A stretch of 64,000 nucleotides of DNA from UBA1189 sp045126595 (lineage in GTDB: Bacteria > Bacteroidota > Bacteroidia > Bacteroidales > Bacteroidaceae). This document shows positions 8,992 to 16,916 of the stretch, one piece after another. The notes under the pieces are model-generated. The model saw only the letters and a list, made by a program, of their open reading frames with translations. It did no database searches and was not told where the DNA came from. Position numbers and translations under genes: made by a program. Numbering within the stretch: the first letter of the stretch is position 1; each line of letters opens with the position of its first letter. Location: the NCBI GenBank assembly GCA_045126595.1, contig JBGVOS010000095.1, positions 1 through 64,000 on the forward strand, given 5' to 3'.

Positions 8992-10107
8992 ATGAAACTG
9001 AAAACCATCCTTGCAATCGCCACCCTGCTCCTCTGCACCCAGGGCGTAATGGCACAGCCCAAGGCACGCCTCCAGCAGAAGGTCGAAGCCGAAAAGAAGA
9101 GTGAGACCTCGCTCAGCGAACGAGCCAAGGCACAGTATACCGCACAGATGCCCGCCCCCACCGACGTGGTGTGGAAGCGCGACATTTACCGCACACTCGA
9201 CATGACCAAGGAGAAGAATGCCGCCCTCTACTACCCCGTAGAGCCATTGGGCGACCGAGTGAACCTCTTCACCCTCGTCATCCGTCTCGTAGCCGACGGC
9301 AAGGTGCCGGCCTATGAGTACCGCTCGGACGGTAACGAGCTATTCACCGAAGCCAACAAGTATAAGGTGACCGACATGCTCGACAAGTTCTACATCTACT
9401 ACGAGGAGAAGGACGGCCGCTACGTGATTGCCGACAGCGACATCCCTTCGGGCGAGGTGCTCAGCTACTTCATCAAGGAGAGCTCGTTCTACGACCAGCG
9501 TACGGCTACCTACACCACACGTGTCACCGCCATCTGCCCCGTGCTGCACCGCAGCGGCGACTTCGGTAGCGAGACCACCAAGTATCCCATGTTCTGGCTC
9601 AACTACGACGAGGTGAGCCCCTATTTCGGTATGACACCGCTGATGACCAGCAGCTACAATAACGTCTCCAACATGAGCATCGACGACTACTTCGTGCGCA
9701 GCCTCTACGAGGGCGACATCTATAAGACCGCCAACCTGCAGAACAAGCTCCTCGCACAGTACTGCCCCAACGACACTGCCATGAAGGCCGAACAGCAGCG
9801 CATCGAGAAGGAGCTCGTCACCTTCGAGAACAAACTGTGGGGTATCGAAGAGCCCGACACCACGACTGCCGCTCCTGAGAAGACCGAGAAGAAGACCTTT
9901 GCCAGCCGTCCTGCAGCACGCCCCGCAGCAGCACGTGCGCCCAAGGCTGAAACAGCCAAACAGGAGGTAGTCAAAGCAGAAAAGAAAACCGAGAAGAAGC
10001 CCACAGCGAAGAGTCCTTCAGTGCGCACTGAACGAACAAAGGCTGCACCGGCAAACAAGTCCGCTGCCAGCAGTCAAACGCTCTCAGTACGCCGTCAACG
10101 CAGATAA
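8992..10107 (+). CDS. gldN: T9SS ring protein GldN/PorN
   Basis: The 371-residue exported protein has a signal peptide ending near residue 22 (GVMAQ). Its conserved body (about 45-285) includes WKRDIYRTLDM, ALYYPVEP and MFWLNYDEVSPYF, typical of GldN, the partner of GldK in the periplasmic ring. From about residue 288 the protein runs into a Lys/Ala/Pro-rich tail of about 80 residues with repeats such as KKTEKKP and AARPAAARA, ending in RRQRR. The tail looks disordered and very basic. It is the last gene of the T9SS cluster, followed by a terminator. Confidence 0.93.
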   Translation: MKLKTILAIATLLLCTQGVMAQPKARLQQKVEAEKKSETSLSERAKAQYTAQMPAPTDVVWKRDIYRTLDMTKEKNAALYYPVEPLGDRVNLFTLVIRLVADGKVPAYEYRSDGNELFTEANKYKVTDMLDKFYIYYEEKDGRYVIADSDIPSGEVLSYFIKESSFYDQRTATYTTRVTAICPVLHRSGDFGSETTKYPMFWLNYDEVSPYFGMTPLMTSSYNNVSNMSIDDYFVRSLYEGDIYKTANLQNKLLAQYCPNDTAMKAEQQRIEKELVTFENKLWGIEEPDTTTAAPEKTEKKTFASRPAARPAAARAPKAETAKQEVVKAEKKTEKKPTAKSPSVRTERTKAAPANKSAASSQTLSVRRQRR

Positions 10108-10140
10108 CATCGCCGAAAAACATTCCTAATCATAAGAAAA

Positions 10141-10180
10141 CCGCCTTTTCATCGGATATTTCCGTGAGAAGGCGGCTCTT
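10141..10180. terminator. Bidirectional hairpin terminator between gldN and xerD
   Basis: CCGCCTT (10141-10147) pairs with AAGGCGG (10169-10175). A T-rich run follows on plus, and an A-rich run on the other side serves the minus strand. It separates the converging T9SS operon and xerD, whose stop codon is at 10182. Confidence 0.85.
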
Positions 10181-10181
10181 T

Positions 10182-11099
10182 TTATTTCTTCTTATTGCGT
10201 GGATGGTGCTCTATAATCTCGGCACGCAGGCGGTGGGCATCGATGTGGGTGTATATCTCCGTAGTGCTGATATCTTCGTGCCCGAGCATGCTCTGGATGA
10301 CACGCAGGTTAGCGCCACCCTCGAGCAGATGGGTGGCAAAGGAGTGGCGCAGGGTATGGGGGCTGATGGTTTTCTTAATACCTGCCTGCAAGGCCAGCTC
10401 GGTGATGATGTGGAAGAGGGTGATGCGCGAGAGTTTCGTCTTGCGGTGGGAACTCACGAAAAGGTAGTCCTCGTGCCCGGGCTTGATAGGTATCGCGGCA
10501 CGCTCTGCCAGGTAGTCCATAATCTCGGCAATGGCCCGTTCCGATATGGGCACAAGGCGCTGCTTGCTGCCTTTACCCTCAACCTTGATGAAACCTTCGT
10601 TCAGATACAAGTCCGACAATTTGAGGTTACACGCCTCCGACACACGCAGTCCGCAACTGTACATGGTCTCTATAATGGCGCGATTGCGTTGCCCTTCGCG
10701 TGAGGAGAGGTCTATAGTATCTATGAGGAGGTCTATCTCGGCAACGCTGAGCACCTCGGGCAACTTCATACCTATCTTGGGGGATTCAAGCAACAGCGTG
10801 GGGTCAGCCTCAAGATAACCGTCAAGGACCAGATAACGATAGAACGCGCGGATGCCCGAGAGTATGCGGGCCTGAGAACGGGGACCTATCTGCCCGTCGT
10901 GGAGCGAAGCGAGAAAGTGCTCCAAGTCGTCAAGTGTGACGTCGAGGGGAAATATCTTTTGTTCGTCGAGATAGGAAAAGAGTTTCTCCACATCATGCAC
11001 ATAGGCATCAAGCGTATTACCCGAAAGAGCCTTTTCGAGCAATAGGTATTGCTTGAATTTCTGTAGCAGACGTTGGTTCTCTATCCTTTCTTTGCTCAT
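10182..11099 (-). CDS. xerD: Tyrosine recombinase XerD
   Basis: The 305-residue protein has an N-terminal SAM-like core-binding domain (1-100) and a C-terminal catalytic domain. All catalytic residues are visible: Arg152 (GLRVSEACNL), Lys176 (EGKGSK), His248 and Arg251 (HTLRHSFATHLL), His274 (LGHEDIS) and Tyr283 (EIYTH). Length and lack of neighbouring phage genes fit housekeeping XerD, which with a partner resolves chromosome dimers at dif, rather than a mobile-element integrase. The frame is open to 11150, but MSKERIEN at 11099 is the natural start. Confidence 0.92.
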   Translation of the reverse strand: MSKERIENQRLLQKFKQYLLLEKALSGNTLDAYVHDVEKLFSYLDEQKIFPLDVTLDDLEHFLASLHDGQIGPRSQARILSGIRAFYRYLVLDGYLEADPTLLLESPKIGMKLPEVLSVAEIDLLIDTIDLSSREGQRNRAIIETMYSCGLRVSEACNLKLSDLYLNEGFIKVEGKGSKQRLVPISERAIAEIMDYLAERAAIPIKPGHEDYLFVSSHRKTKLSRITLFHIITELALQAGIKKTISPHTLRHSFATHLLEGGANLRVIQSMLGHEDISTTEIYTHIDAHRLRAEIIEHHPRNKKK

Positions 11100-11105
11100 G
11101 GAGGA

Positions 11106-11137
11106 CAAAATTAATATAAAGTAGCGAATACACCAAA
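11106..11137 (-). promoter_or_regulatory. Candidate xerD promoter, near-leaderless
   Basis: On the minus strand, TTTG (11137-11134), 20 bases, then TAATTTTG (11113-11106) match the Bacteroidetes consensus. Transcription would begin only a few bases before the xerD ATG at 11099. Confidence 0.5.
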
Positions 11138-11145
11138 CGTCTCGT

Positions 11146-11193
11146 GTCATTCTGAACGCAGTGAAGAAACGTGTTCGCTGCGCTCAGGATGAC
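11146..11193. repeat. REP-like palindrome between xerD and the TonB receptor
   Basis: A 48-base inverted repeat beginning GTCATTCTGAACGCAG and ending CTGCGCTCAGGATGAC has few mismatches. It lies just after the receptor's stop and before xerD, so it may end the receptor transcript. A weaker relative lies at 29534-29570. Confidence 0.75.
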
Positions 11194-11200
11194 AAAGAAA

Positions 11201-13573
11201 TCAATTCGCAATCTTCACTCCTACGAACACAGTGCGCGGTTGGGCAGGGCCGTAGTAGTAGCCCGAATCGCGGAACTCGCCACGGTCGAGGTCGGGCTGG
11301 AAGTGGTTCAAGATGTTTTGCACGCCGGTGTTGAGTTGCAGCTTGATGTGGTCATGGAGGATGAACGTGTAGTTGAACTTCACACCGAGGTCAAAGAATT
11401 GTCGCGTGGTCTCCATACGGTCATTCTCGATATAGCCGGCATAGTGAGGAACAATCATCGAACCGGTATAAGTGCCCGAAAGGGCGAAGTCGAAGCGCTT
11501 CACTGGCTCGGAGGTGAAGGTGAAGTAGCCGTAGTAGTCGGGCGTGCGCATCATGCGTGTAGTGTACTGCCCCTCGGTCCATTCCTCAGGTTCGGTATAG
11601 CGGCTACGCTGGGCGGTGAAGCCGAGGCTCAGCACCGCCTCCTTGCCATGAGCAATCTTGGCATCAAGGTTAGCCCCGTACACACGGGCTCCGCTACCAT
11701 TGCGGCGTTCCTTGATGGCATAGCCCTCGGCATTGTGGCCTATATCCTCGAGCACGAACACATGGTCGAGTCCCGTGTAGAAGCCCTCGACAAGCACGTT
11801 GGCCTGCCAGTGGCCGAAGGTGGCGGTATAGTCCACCGAGCCGCTATAGCTGTTTGAACGCTCCTCCCTCAGTCCCTCGGCGAGCGTGATGAACACGCCC
11901 TCGCCACCTACGGCCGTCACGTGCAGGTCTTCGTCGTAGGCCTGCGGCGCACGGAATCCGGTCGAATAGGTGAGACGTGCCTGAAACTTCTCCTGCGGCT
12001 TGTAGAGAAGGTTCACGCGCGGACTCAGAATGGGGCGCTCGATGAGGTTATGCTTGTCCATACGGCCCCCGGCAAGGAGACTGACGGTACGCCATTTCCA
12101 CTCGTTCTGCAGGAAGGCACTGGCAATGCGTACATCCTGCTGCATGTCGCGCCCGTAGCCCAACATGCGGTCGTGGAGGGCATTGTGCTGGTACTCCATA
12201 CCGCCCGTGAAGACGGAGGGTGCAAAGAGGAAACGCGTATAGTTGCCCACATACATGGCTCCCACTACAGCCGTGAGGTCATTGGTCTTGCCATAGGCAG
12301 AGGTGTCGCGCTGTGCTCCGTAATAGCTGTCGCGATCGGTGTGCTGCACGGAAGCATAGGCCGAGAGCTTGTGCTTGTACTCGTGCCAGAAGTGGTCGTA
12401 GCTCACGCCGCCACTGTTGATGACATGCTTGGTCTGCTCGGTGATGTCGCTCTGGTGGGGCTGCAGGTCAAACTTGTTTCCTCCGCGGCGCAGCTCGTTG
12501 GTGGTGTGGTACTCCACGTTCAAGCGTCCCGACGGTGAGGGGCGGTAGTAGGCACGGAAGCCGAAGGTGTTCTGATTGAGCAGACCCAGTTCGGAGAACG
12601 TGTCTCCATCATGGTCATAGGGATTGCGGTTGCGGTAGCTCTGGTACATGGCGATGCCGTAGGAGTTGTCCTTGGCTACGAGCGACACGTTACCGCCCAC
12701 ATACTGCTCCCACGACTTGCCACCGATGTTGGACAGCGTGCTGCTCACCGAAAACGAGTTGCTGATGGGGTCCTTGGTGATGATATTGATGGTGCCGCCC
12801 ACAGCATTGGCTCCGAAGAGTGCCGAACCGCCACCGCGCACCACCTCCACGCGGTCAATCATATTGGTGGGTATCTGCTCCAATCCGTACACGCCACCCA
12901 AAGCACTGATGATGGGGCGCGAGTTGATGAGTATCTGTGAGTAGGGACCGTCGAGACCGTTAATGCGCACCTGAGGAAAACCGCAGTTCTGGCAGTTGTT
13001 CTCCACGCGCAGTCCCGACTGGAAATTAAGCGACTTGGCCAGATCAGTACTTCCCACCGCCTCGAAGAGCTTCGGGCTGAGCACGCTCACCACCACCGGC
13101 GCATCGCGACGGCTCATCTCGCTACGGCTGGCCGAGACGACCACCTCGTCGACTTGATAAGTCTCCTCCTCCAAGGGGAAGTGCACCACGGCCATATATT
13201 CACCTCCCACGACAATGGTCTTCTCCAGCGTCCTGTACCCCACAGCCGACACACGCAATACGTAGCTGCCCTCAGCGAGCTGGCGGAACTCAAACTGTCC
13301 CGCCTCGTTCGACATAGTGCCCTTGTCGGTACCTACGATGAGGACGGTGGCGTAGGGGATACTCTCCTCCGTCCCTTTCTCGATGACGTGGCCCGAAATC
13401 ATGTACCCCTCCTTCACATGGCCATAGGCAGCCTGTAGCGGCATAGGCTCATCCATCGCCTCACCAGCCAACGACACTTTCACTGGGTTAACCGCAAACA
13501 ATGCCTGCATACCCATCACGAGCGCAAGCACAACAAATAGACTCTTTCTCATAGTTTGTTTAGATTGATTCAT
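11201..13573 (-). CDS. TonB-dependent outer membrane receptor, ligand unknown
   Basis: The protein is about 790 residues from the Met at 13573 (or 783 from 13552) with a signal peptide. A carboxypeptidase-regulatory-like beta domain follows (GYMISGHVIEKGTEE, VLRVSAVGYRTLEK). The plug has VEVVRGGGSALFGANAVGGT and INIITKDP, and then comes a 22-strand-type barrel. The plug carries a CQNCGFPQVRINGL stretch with paired cysteines. It is not a SusC: it lacks the SusC length and a SusD neighbour. Related receptors take up metal complexes, haem or vitamins; which one cannot be told here. A consensus promoter lies at 13612-13642 and nothing else seems to share its transcript. Confidence 0.88.
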   Translation of the reverse strand: MNQSKQTMRKSLFVVLALVMGMQALFAVNPVKVSLAGEAMDEPMPLQAAYGHVKEGYMISGHVIEKGTEESIPYATVLIVGTDKGTMSNEAGQFEFRQLAEGSYVLRVSAVGYRTLEKTIVVGGEYMAVVHFPLEEETYQVDEVVVSASRSEMSRRDAPVVVSVLSPKLFEAVGSTDLAKSLNFQSGLRVENNCQNCGFPQVRINGLDGPYSQILINSRPIISALGGVYGLEQIPTNMIDRVEVVRGGGSALFGANAVGGTINIITKDPISNSFSVSSTLSNIGGKSWEQYVGGNVSLVAKDNSYGIAMYQSYRNRNPYDHDGDTFSELGLLNQNTFGFRAYYRPSPSGRLNVEYHTTNELRRGGNKFDLQPHQSDITEQTKHVINSGGVSYDHFWHEYKHKLSAYASVQHTDRDSYYGAQRDTSAYGKTNDLTAVVGAMYVGNYTRFLFAPSVFTGGMEYQHNALHDRMLGYGRDMQQDVRIASAFLQNEWKWRTVSLLAGGRMDKHNLIERPILSPRVNLLYKPQEKFQARLTYSTGFRAPQAYDEDLHVTAVGGEGVFITLAEGLREERSNSYSGSVDYTATFGHWQANVLVEGFYTGLDHVFVLEDIGHNAEGYAIKERRNGSGARVYGANLDAKIAHGKEAVLSLGFTAQRSRYTEPEEWTEGQYTTRMMRTPDYYGYFTFTSEPVKRFDFALSGTYTGSMIVPHYAGYIENDRMETTRQFFDLGVKFNYTFILHDHIKLQLNTGVQNILNHFQPDLDRGEFRDSGYYYGPAQPRTVFVGVKIAN

Positions 13574-13611
13574 TGATATATTATTTAGACACAGTTCAAA
13601 CAAATCGACCG

Positions 13612-13642
13612 CAAAGGTAGTGTTTTTTAGAAGAAATCCAAA
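13612..13642 (-). promoter_or_regulatory. Consensus promoter of the TonB receptor gene
   Basis: On the minus strand TTTG (13642-13639) is followed by exactly 19 bases and TACCTTTG (13619-13612), the full Bacteroidetes consensus. The start codon is 38 bases downstream of the box. Confidence 0.85.
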
Positions 13643-13686
13643 CAATAGATTAACTTTATTTATACAAAATCCAAACAACAGATTAA
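13634..13686. repeat. Two 20-base direct repeats over the receptor promoter
   Basis: AAATCCAAACAATAGATTAA (13634-13653) recurs at 13667-13686 with one difference, 33 bases apart start to start. The first copy contains the -33 element. The phasing, about three helix turns, suits a regulator binding site, but no regulator is identified. Confidence 0.6.
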
Positions 13687-13728
13687 ATATTCATGCGCCC
13701 TGCAGCGCTTTTGCAATGTACACAAAAC

Positions 13729-13760
13729 AAAATCTCCCGTCTCGCGAGACGGGAGATTTT
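13729..13760 (-). terminator. Perfect palindromic terminator after sufE
   Basis: A 32-base perfect inverted repeat (16+16), AAAATCTCCCGTCTCG and its complement, has A/T runs at both ends. It therefore works as an intrinsic terminator, most likely for sufE on the minus strand. Confidence 0.9.
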
Positions 13761-13800
13761 ATCGTATAGCAATTACCAAGGGAAAGACTGCAGCGCCCTA

Positions 13801-14226
13801 TTACTGTGCATGCTTGGCCTTGTAGGCAAGGGCGTAGAGGCGCATCTGCTTCACCATGGCCACAAGGCCGTTGCTGCGGGTGGGTGAGAGATGCTCCTTG
13901 AGGCCTATCTCCTCGATGAAGTAGAGGTCGGCATCGGCAATCTCCTCAGCGGTGTGGCCTGAGAGCACTTTCACGAGCAGACTCACTATACCCTTCACGA
14001 TAAGGGCATCGCTCTCGGCCTGGAAAATGAGGCGGCCATCCACCTCATCGGCTTGCAGCCACACACGGCTCTGACAACCCTCGATGAGGTTACTGTCAGT
14101 CTTATACTCTTCGGCCAAGGGTTCCTGCTCGCTGCCGAGGTCAATGAGGAGCTGGTACTTGTCCATCCAATCGTCCAGCTCGCTGAACTCGTCGATGATT
14201 TGGTCTTGTATTTCGTTTATACTCAT
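13801..14226 (-). CDS. sufE: SufE-family iron-sulfur sulfur-transfer protein
   Basis: This 141-residue cytosolic protein is typical in length. The sulfur-accepting cysteine is Cys51 in NLIEGCQSRVW, and the SPTRSNGL motif near the C-terminus is also family-typical. SufE takes sulfane sulfur from the cysteine desulfurase SufS and passes it to the SufBCD scaffold. No other suf gene is in the window. It is followed by a strong terminator; a repeat-rich gap separates it from the M28 gene upstream. Confidence 0.93.
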   Translation of the reverse strand: MSINEIQDQIIDEFSELDDWMDKYQLLIDLGSEQEPLAEEYKTDSNLIEGCQSRVWLQADEVDGRLIFQAESDALIVKGIVSLLVKVLSGHTAEEIADADLYFIEEIGLKEHLSPTRSNGLVAMVKQMRLYALAYKAKHAQ

Positions 14227-14252
14227 ATCTCTATACTATTAAATTACGGATT

Positions 14253-14322
14253 ACGCAGATTTCTCGGATTATATAACTGAAGGTGAAATTACTACAACTT
14301 TTAAAATCCGTGTAATCTGTGG
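14253..14322. repeat. Inverted repeat of the GGATTACACAGATT type
   Basis: ACGCAGATTTCTCGGATT (14253-14270) and AATCCGTGTAATCTGTGG (14305-14322) form an imperfect inverted repeat in the gap between sufE and the glutaminyl cyclase gene. Both arms vary one theme, a sign of a dispersed intergenic repeat. It could also end transcription of the upstream gene. Confidence 0.6.
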
Positions 14323-14329
14323 CTTTTAA

Positions 14330-15325
14330 TTATCGTTCGTTATATATCACTTGCAGTACGGTCTGTCCTACAGCACGGAGCACGGCAGGGTCAATGTTGT
14401 CCATCGTGTCGTCCATCGTATGCCACGTGGGAGCAAAACCCGTTTCGTGGTAGTATCCAATGATATCGATGCAGGGGATGCGGGCTATCTGGTTGATGGG
14501 GAGATGGTCATCGGTAATCTGCCCACCATCGGCATAAGGAAAATACTCGCCGTTGCCACAGCTGTGAGCTGCCGCCCACACCTTGTCCACGATGTGCTTG
14601 GCAAAATAGTCTGACACGCCCTCACGATGGAAACGTGCATCACGTCCACCCACCATATCGAGCAATATGCCAAAGCGGGCCATATAGTTTGTGGTATGCG
14701 GCACACGCGCCCAGTATTGCGAGCCGAGACACCAGGTGATACCATCGGTAGGTTCATCGTCATCATCGGCATGGGTGCCATAGTCCTCGGCATCGAAGAA
14801 AATGATGTCCACGCCAATATCGGTGGGGTGTATCTGCAACTGTCGTGCTACCTCGAGGAGTACACCCACGCCACTGGCACCATCATTGGCCCCGAGAATG
14901 GGAGTGCGGTGGTTCTTGGAATCGGGGTCAGCATCGGCCCAAGGGCGGCTATCCCAATGAGCACAGAGGAGCACGCGCTTCTTCAGCTCGGGCTTGTAGG
15001 AGCCGATAATGTTGCGTGCATACAATGGTGTACCATCATAGGCTCTTAGGGTGACATTCTGCGAAGTCACCTGTGCTCCAAAGCGTTCAAGCGTCTGTGC
15101 CAACCAGTCGCCACAGGCCACGTGAGCCTCGGTATTTGGCACACGAGGGCCGAACTCCACCTGCGCTGCCGTGTAGCGATAGGCACTATCGGCATTGAAG
15201 GCAGGCACCACGACGGGAGACTGAGACTGCACAGTAGGTTTGGGTTGCTTGCTTCCGCAGGCAACCCAAAAGAGTACACTCAATAACAAGAGTGATATTC
15301 GGAGAAATGAACTCTCAACTTTCAA
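14330..15325 (-). CDS. M28-family glutaminyl-peptide cyclotransferase-like lipoprotein
   Basis: The roughly 331-residue lipoprotein (lipobox VACG, Cys23) has a single zinc-peptidase fold. Metal and catalytic candidates are Asp148 (GANDGASG), Glu180-Asp181 (FFDAEDYG) and His302 (TWHTMDDT), together with CAHWDSRPW. This pattern fits glutaminyl cyclases, which convert N-terminal Gln to pyroglutamate on exported proteins. An M28 aminopeptidase is the alternative. No ATG fits: the frame opens at a TTG (15325) inside an AT-rich repeat, and upstream the frame soon hits a stop. A TTG start is therefore likely, though unproven. Confidence 0.82.
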   Translation of the reverse strand: MKVESSFLRISLLLLSVLFWVACGSKQPKPTVQSQSPVVVPAFNADSAYRYTAAQVEFGPRVPNTEAHVACGDWLAQTLERFGAQVTSQNVTLRAYDGTPLYARNIIGSYKPELKKRVLLCAHWDSRPWADADPDSKNHRTPILGANDGASGVGVLLEVARQLQIHPTDIGVDIIFFDAEDYGTHADDDDEPTDGITWCLGSQYWARVPHTTNYMARFGILLDMVGGRDARFHREGVSDYFAKHIVDKVWAAAHSCGNGEYFPYADGGQITDDHLPINQIARIPCIDIIGYYHETGFAPTWHTMDDTMDNIDPAVLRAVGQTVLQVIYNER

Positions 15326-15344
15326 TTTTTAATTTACAATTTAC
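15312..15344. repeat. AT-rich CAATTT-type intergenic repeat
   Basis: The stretch between cysS and the M28 gene consists of variations of CAACTTTCAATTTTTAATTT. It supplies the apparent TTG start of the M28 gene and reaches the stop codon of cysS. Confidence 0.6.
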
Positions 15345-16822
15345 TTGTTCAACTTCCAAGTGCAGCCATCCTTGGTATCCTTAATCTCGAAGCCGAGGGC
15401 AGCAAGCTCGTTGCGAATCTTGTCGCTCGTAGCCCAGTCCTTGTTGGCCTTGGCAATGGCACGCTGCTCAAGCAGCATATCCACGACCTTACCAAAGGCC
15501 TCTTCGCGACCGCTGTTGTTACCGCTCTGCTCGGCTTTGATGCCGAGGATGTCGAAGAGGAAGAGCGAGAATACCTCTTTCAGTTCGGCAAGGTCGGCAG
15601 CGTTGAGAGTCGCCTTCTTATCGACGGTCTGGTTGATGAGACGTGCTGCATCGAAGAGGTGACTGATGACGATGGGTGTGTTGAGGTCATCGTTCATGGC
15701 ATCGTAGCACTTGGCGCGGATACCGCTGACATCTACCGATGAGGTCTCCGAGGGAGTGATGCGACCGAGGTTATCCCACGCCTCAAGCAGACGGCTGAGG
15801 CCCTTCTCGGAAGCCTGCAGTGCCTCGTTGCCGAAATCCACCGTGCTGCGGTAGTGTGCCTGCAGGATGAAGAAGCGGATGGTCATGGGGCTATAGGGCT
15901 GCTCCAACAAGGGGTGCGAACCGGCGAAGAACTCGCTGAGGTTGATGAAGTTGTTGTATGACTTACCCATCTTCTGTCCGTTGATGGTAATCATGTTGTT
16001 ATGCATCCAGTAGTGTACCATATCGTTGCCCTGACTGGCTACGCTCTGTGCAATCTCGCACTCATGGTGCGGGAACACGAGGTCCATACCACCACCGTGT
16101 ATGTCGAAGTGCTCGCCCAGGTATTTCTTACCCATCGCCGTGCACTCACAGTGCCAACCGGGGAAGCCGTCGCTCCAAGGTGAGGGCCAGCGCATGATGT
16201 GCTCGGGCTGGGCCTTCTTCCACAGGGCAAAGTCCACAGGGTTACGCTTCTCGCTCTGTCCGTCGAGGTTATCGCGGCTGGTATTGAGCACGTCATCGAG
16301 GTTACGACCTGAGAGCTTGCCGTAGCGGTGGTCACGGTTGTACTTCTCCACATCGAAGTATACCGAGCCTTCACTCTCATAGGCGTAGCCGTTGGCAAGG
16401 ATATCCTCGACGAGCTTAATCTGTTCGATGATATGTCCCGAAGCATGGGGCTCGATGCTGGGAGGAAGCACGTTGAGTGCCTCCATGGCCTTGTGGTAGC
16501 GGTTGAGGTAGTGCTGAACAACCTCCATGGGCTCCAGTTGCTCGAGGCGTGCCTTCTTGGCAACCTTGTCCTCTCCTTCATCGGCATCGTGCTCCAGATG
16601 GCCCACATCGGTGATGTTGCGCACGTAGCGCACCTTGTAACCCAAGTGTTGCAGATAACGGAAGAGGATATCAAACGTAATGGCCGGACGAGCGTGACCC
16701 AAGTGAGCATCGCCATATACCGTAGGACCGCAAACGTACATTCCCACACGTCCCTCGTGCAAAGGTTTGAAGAGTTCCTTGCAGCGTGTGAGGGTATTGT
16801 AAATCAATAATTGTTGTTCCAT
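15341..16822 (-). CDS. cysS: Cysteinyl-tRNA synthetase
   Basis: The 493-residue class I synthetase charges tRNA-Cys with cysteine. Visible are YVCGPTVYGDAHLGHARP with the zinc cysteine and the HIGH-type motif (HLGH), GWHCECTAMG and HHECEIAQS with further zinc ligands, and the KMSKS-type loop as KMGKSYNN. The frame is open to 16861, but MEQQLLIYNTL at 16822 gives the usual N-terminus. A box TATTTTTG at 16855-16848 fits a promoter. The gene is intact and ends close to the M28 gene, with only an AT-rich repeat between. Confidence 0.96.
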   Translation of the reverse strand: MEQQLLIYNTLTRCKELFKPLHEGRVGMYVCGPTVYGDAHLGHARPAITFDILFRYLQHLGYKVRYVRNITDVGHLEHDADEGEDKVAKKARLEQLEPMEVVQHYLNRYHKAMEALNVLPPSIEPHASGHIIEQIKLVEDILANGYAYESEGSVYFDVEKYNRDHRYGKLSGRNLDDVLNTSRDNLDGQSEKRNPVDFALWKKAQPEHIMRWPSPWSDGFPGWHCECTAMGKKYLGEHFDIHGGGMDLVFPHHECEIAQSVASQGNDMVHYWMHNNMITINGQKMGKSYNNFINLSEFFAGSHPLLEQPYSPMTIRFFILQAHYRSTVDFGNEALQASEKGLSRLLEAWDNLGRITPSETSSVDVSGIRAKCYDAMNDDLNTPIVISHLFDAARLINQTVDKKATLNAADLAELKEVFSLFLFDILGIKAEQSGNNSGREEAFGKVVDMLLEQRAIAKANKDWATSDKIRNELAALGFEIKDTKDGCTWKLNK

Positions 16823-16847
16823 AACTTGACTATTCTGATTAGATTTG

Positions 16848-16855
16848 CAAAAATA
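16848..16855 (-). promoter_or_regulatory. Candidate -7 box for cysS
   Basis: TATTTTTG on the minus strand matches TAnnTTTG, 26 bases before the cysS start. No clear -33 element is seen. Confidence 0.5.
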
Positions 16856-16916
16856 GTGCAAATTTTCGATTAAGCGAAGACAATACGAGTTAACTTATAT
16901 TGTCAATGCAAGAATT

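Noticed and set aside
10182..11099. XerD as the integrase of a mobile element
   Set aside because: Length and motifs match housekeeping XerD, and there are no attachment sites, phage or transfer genes around it.
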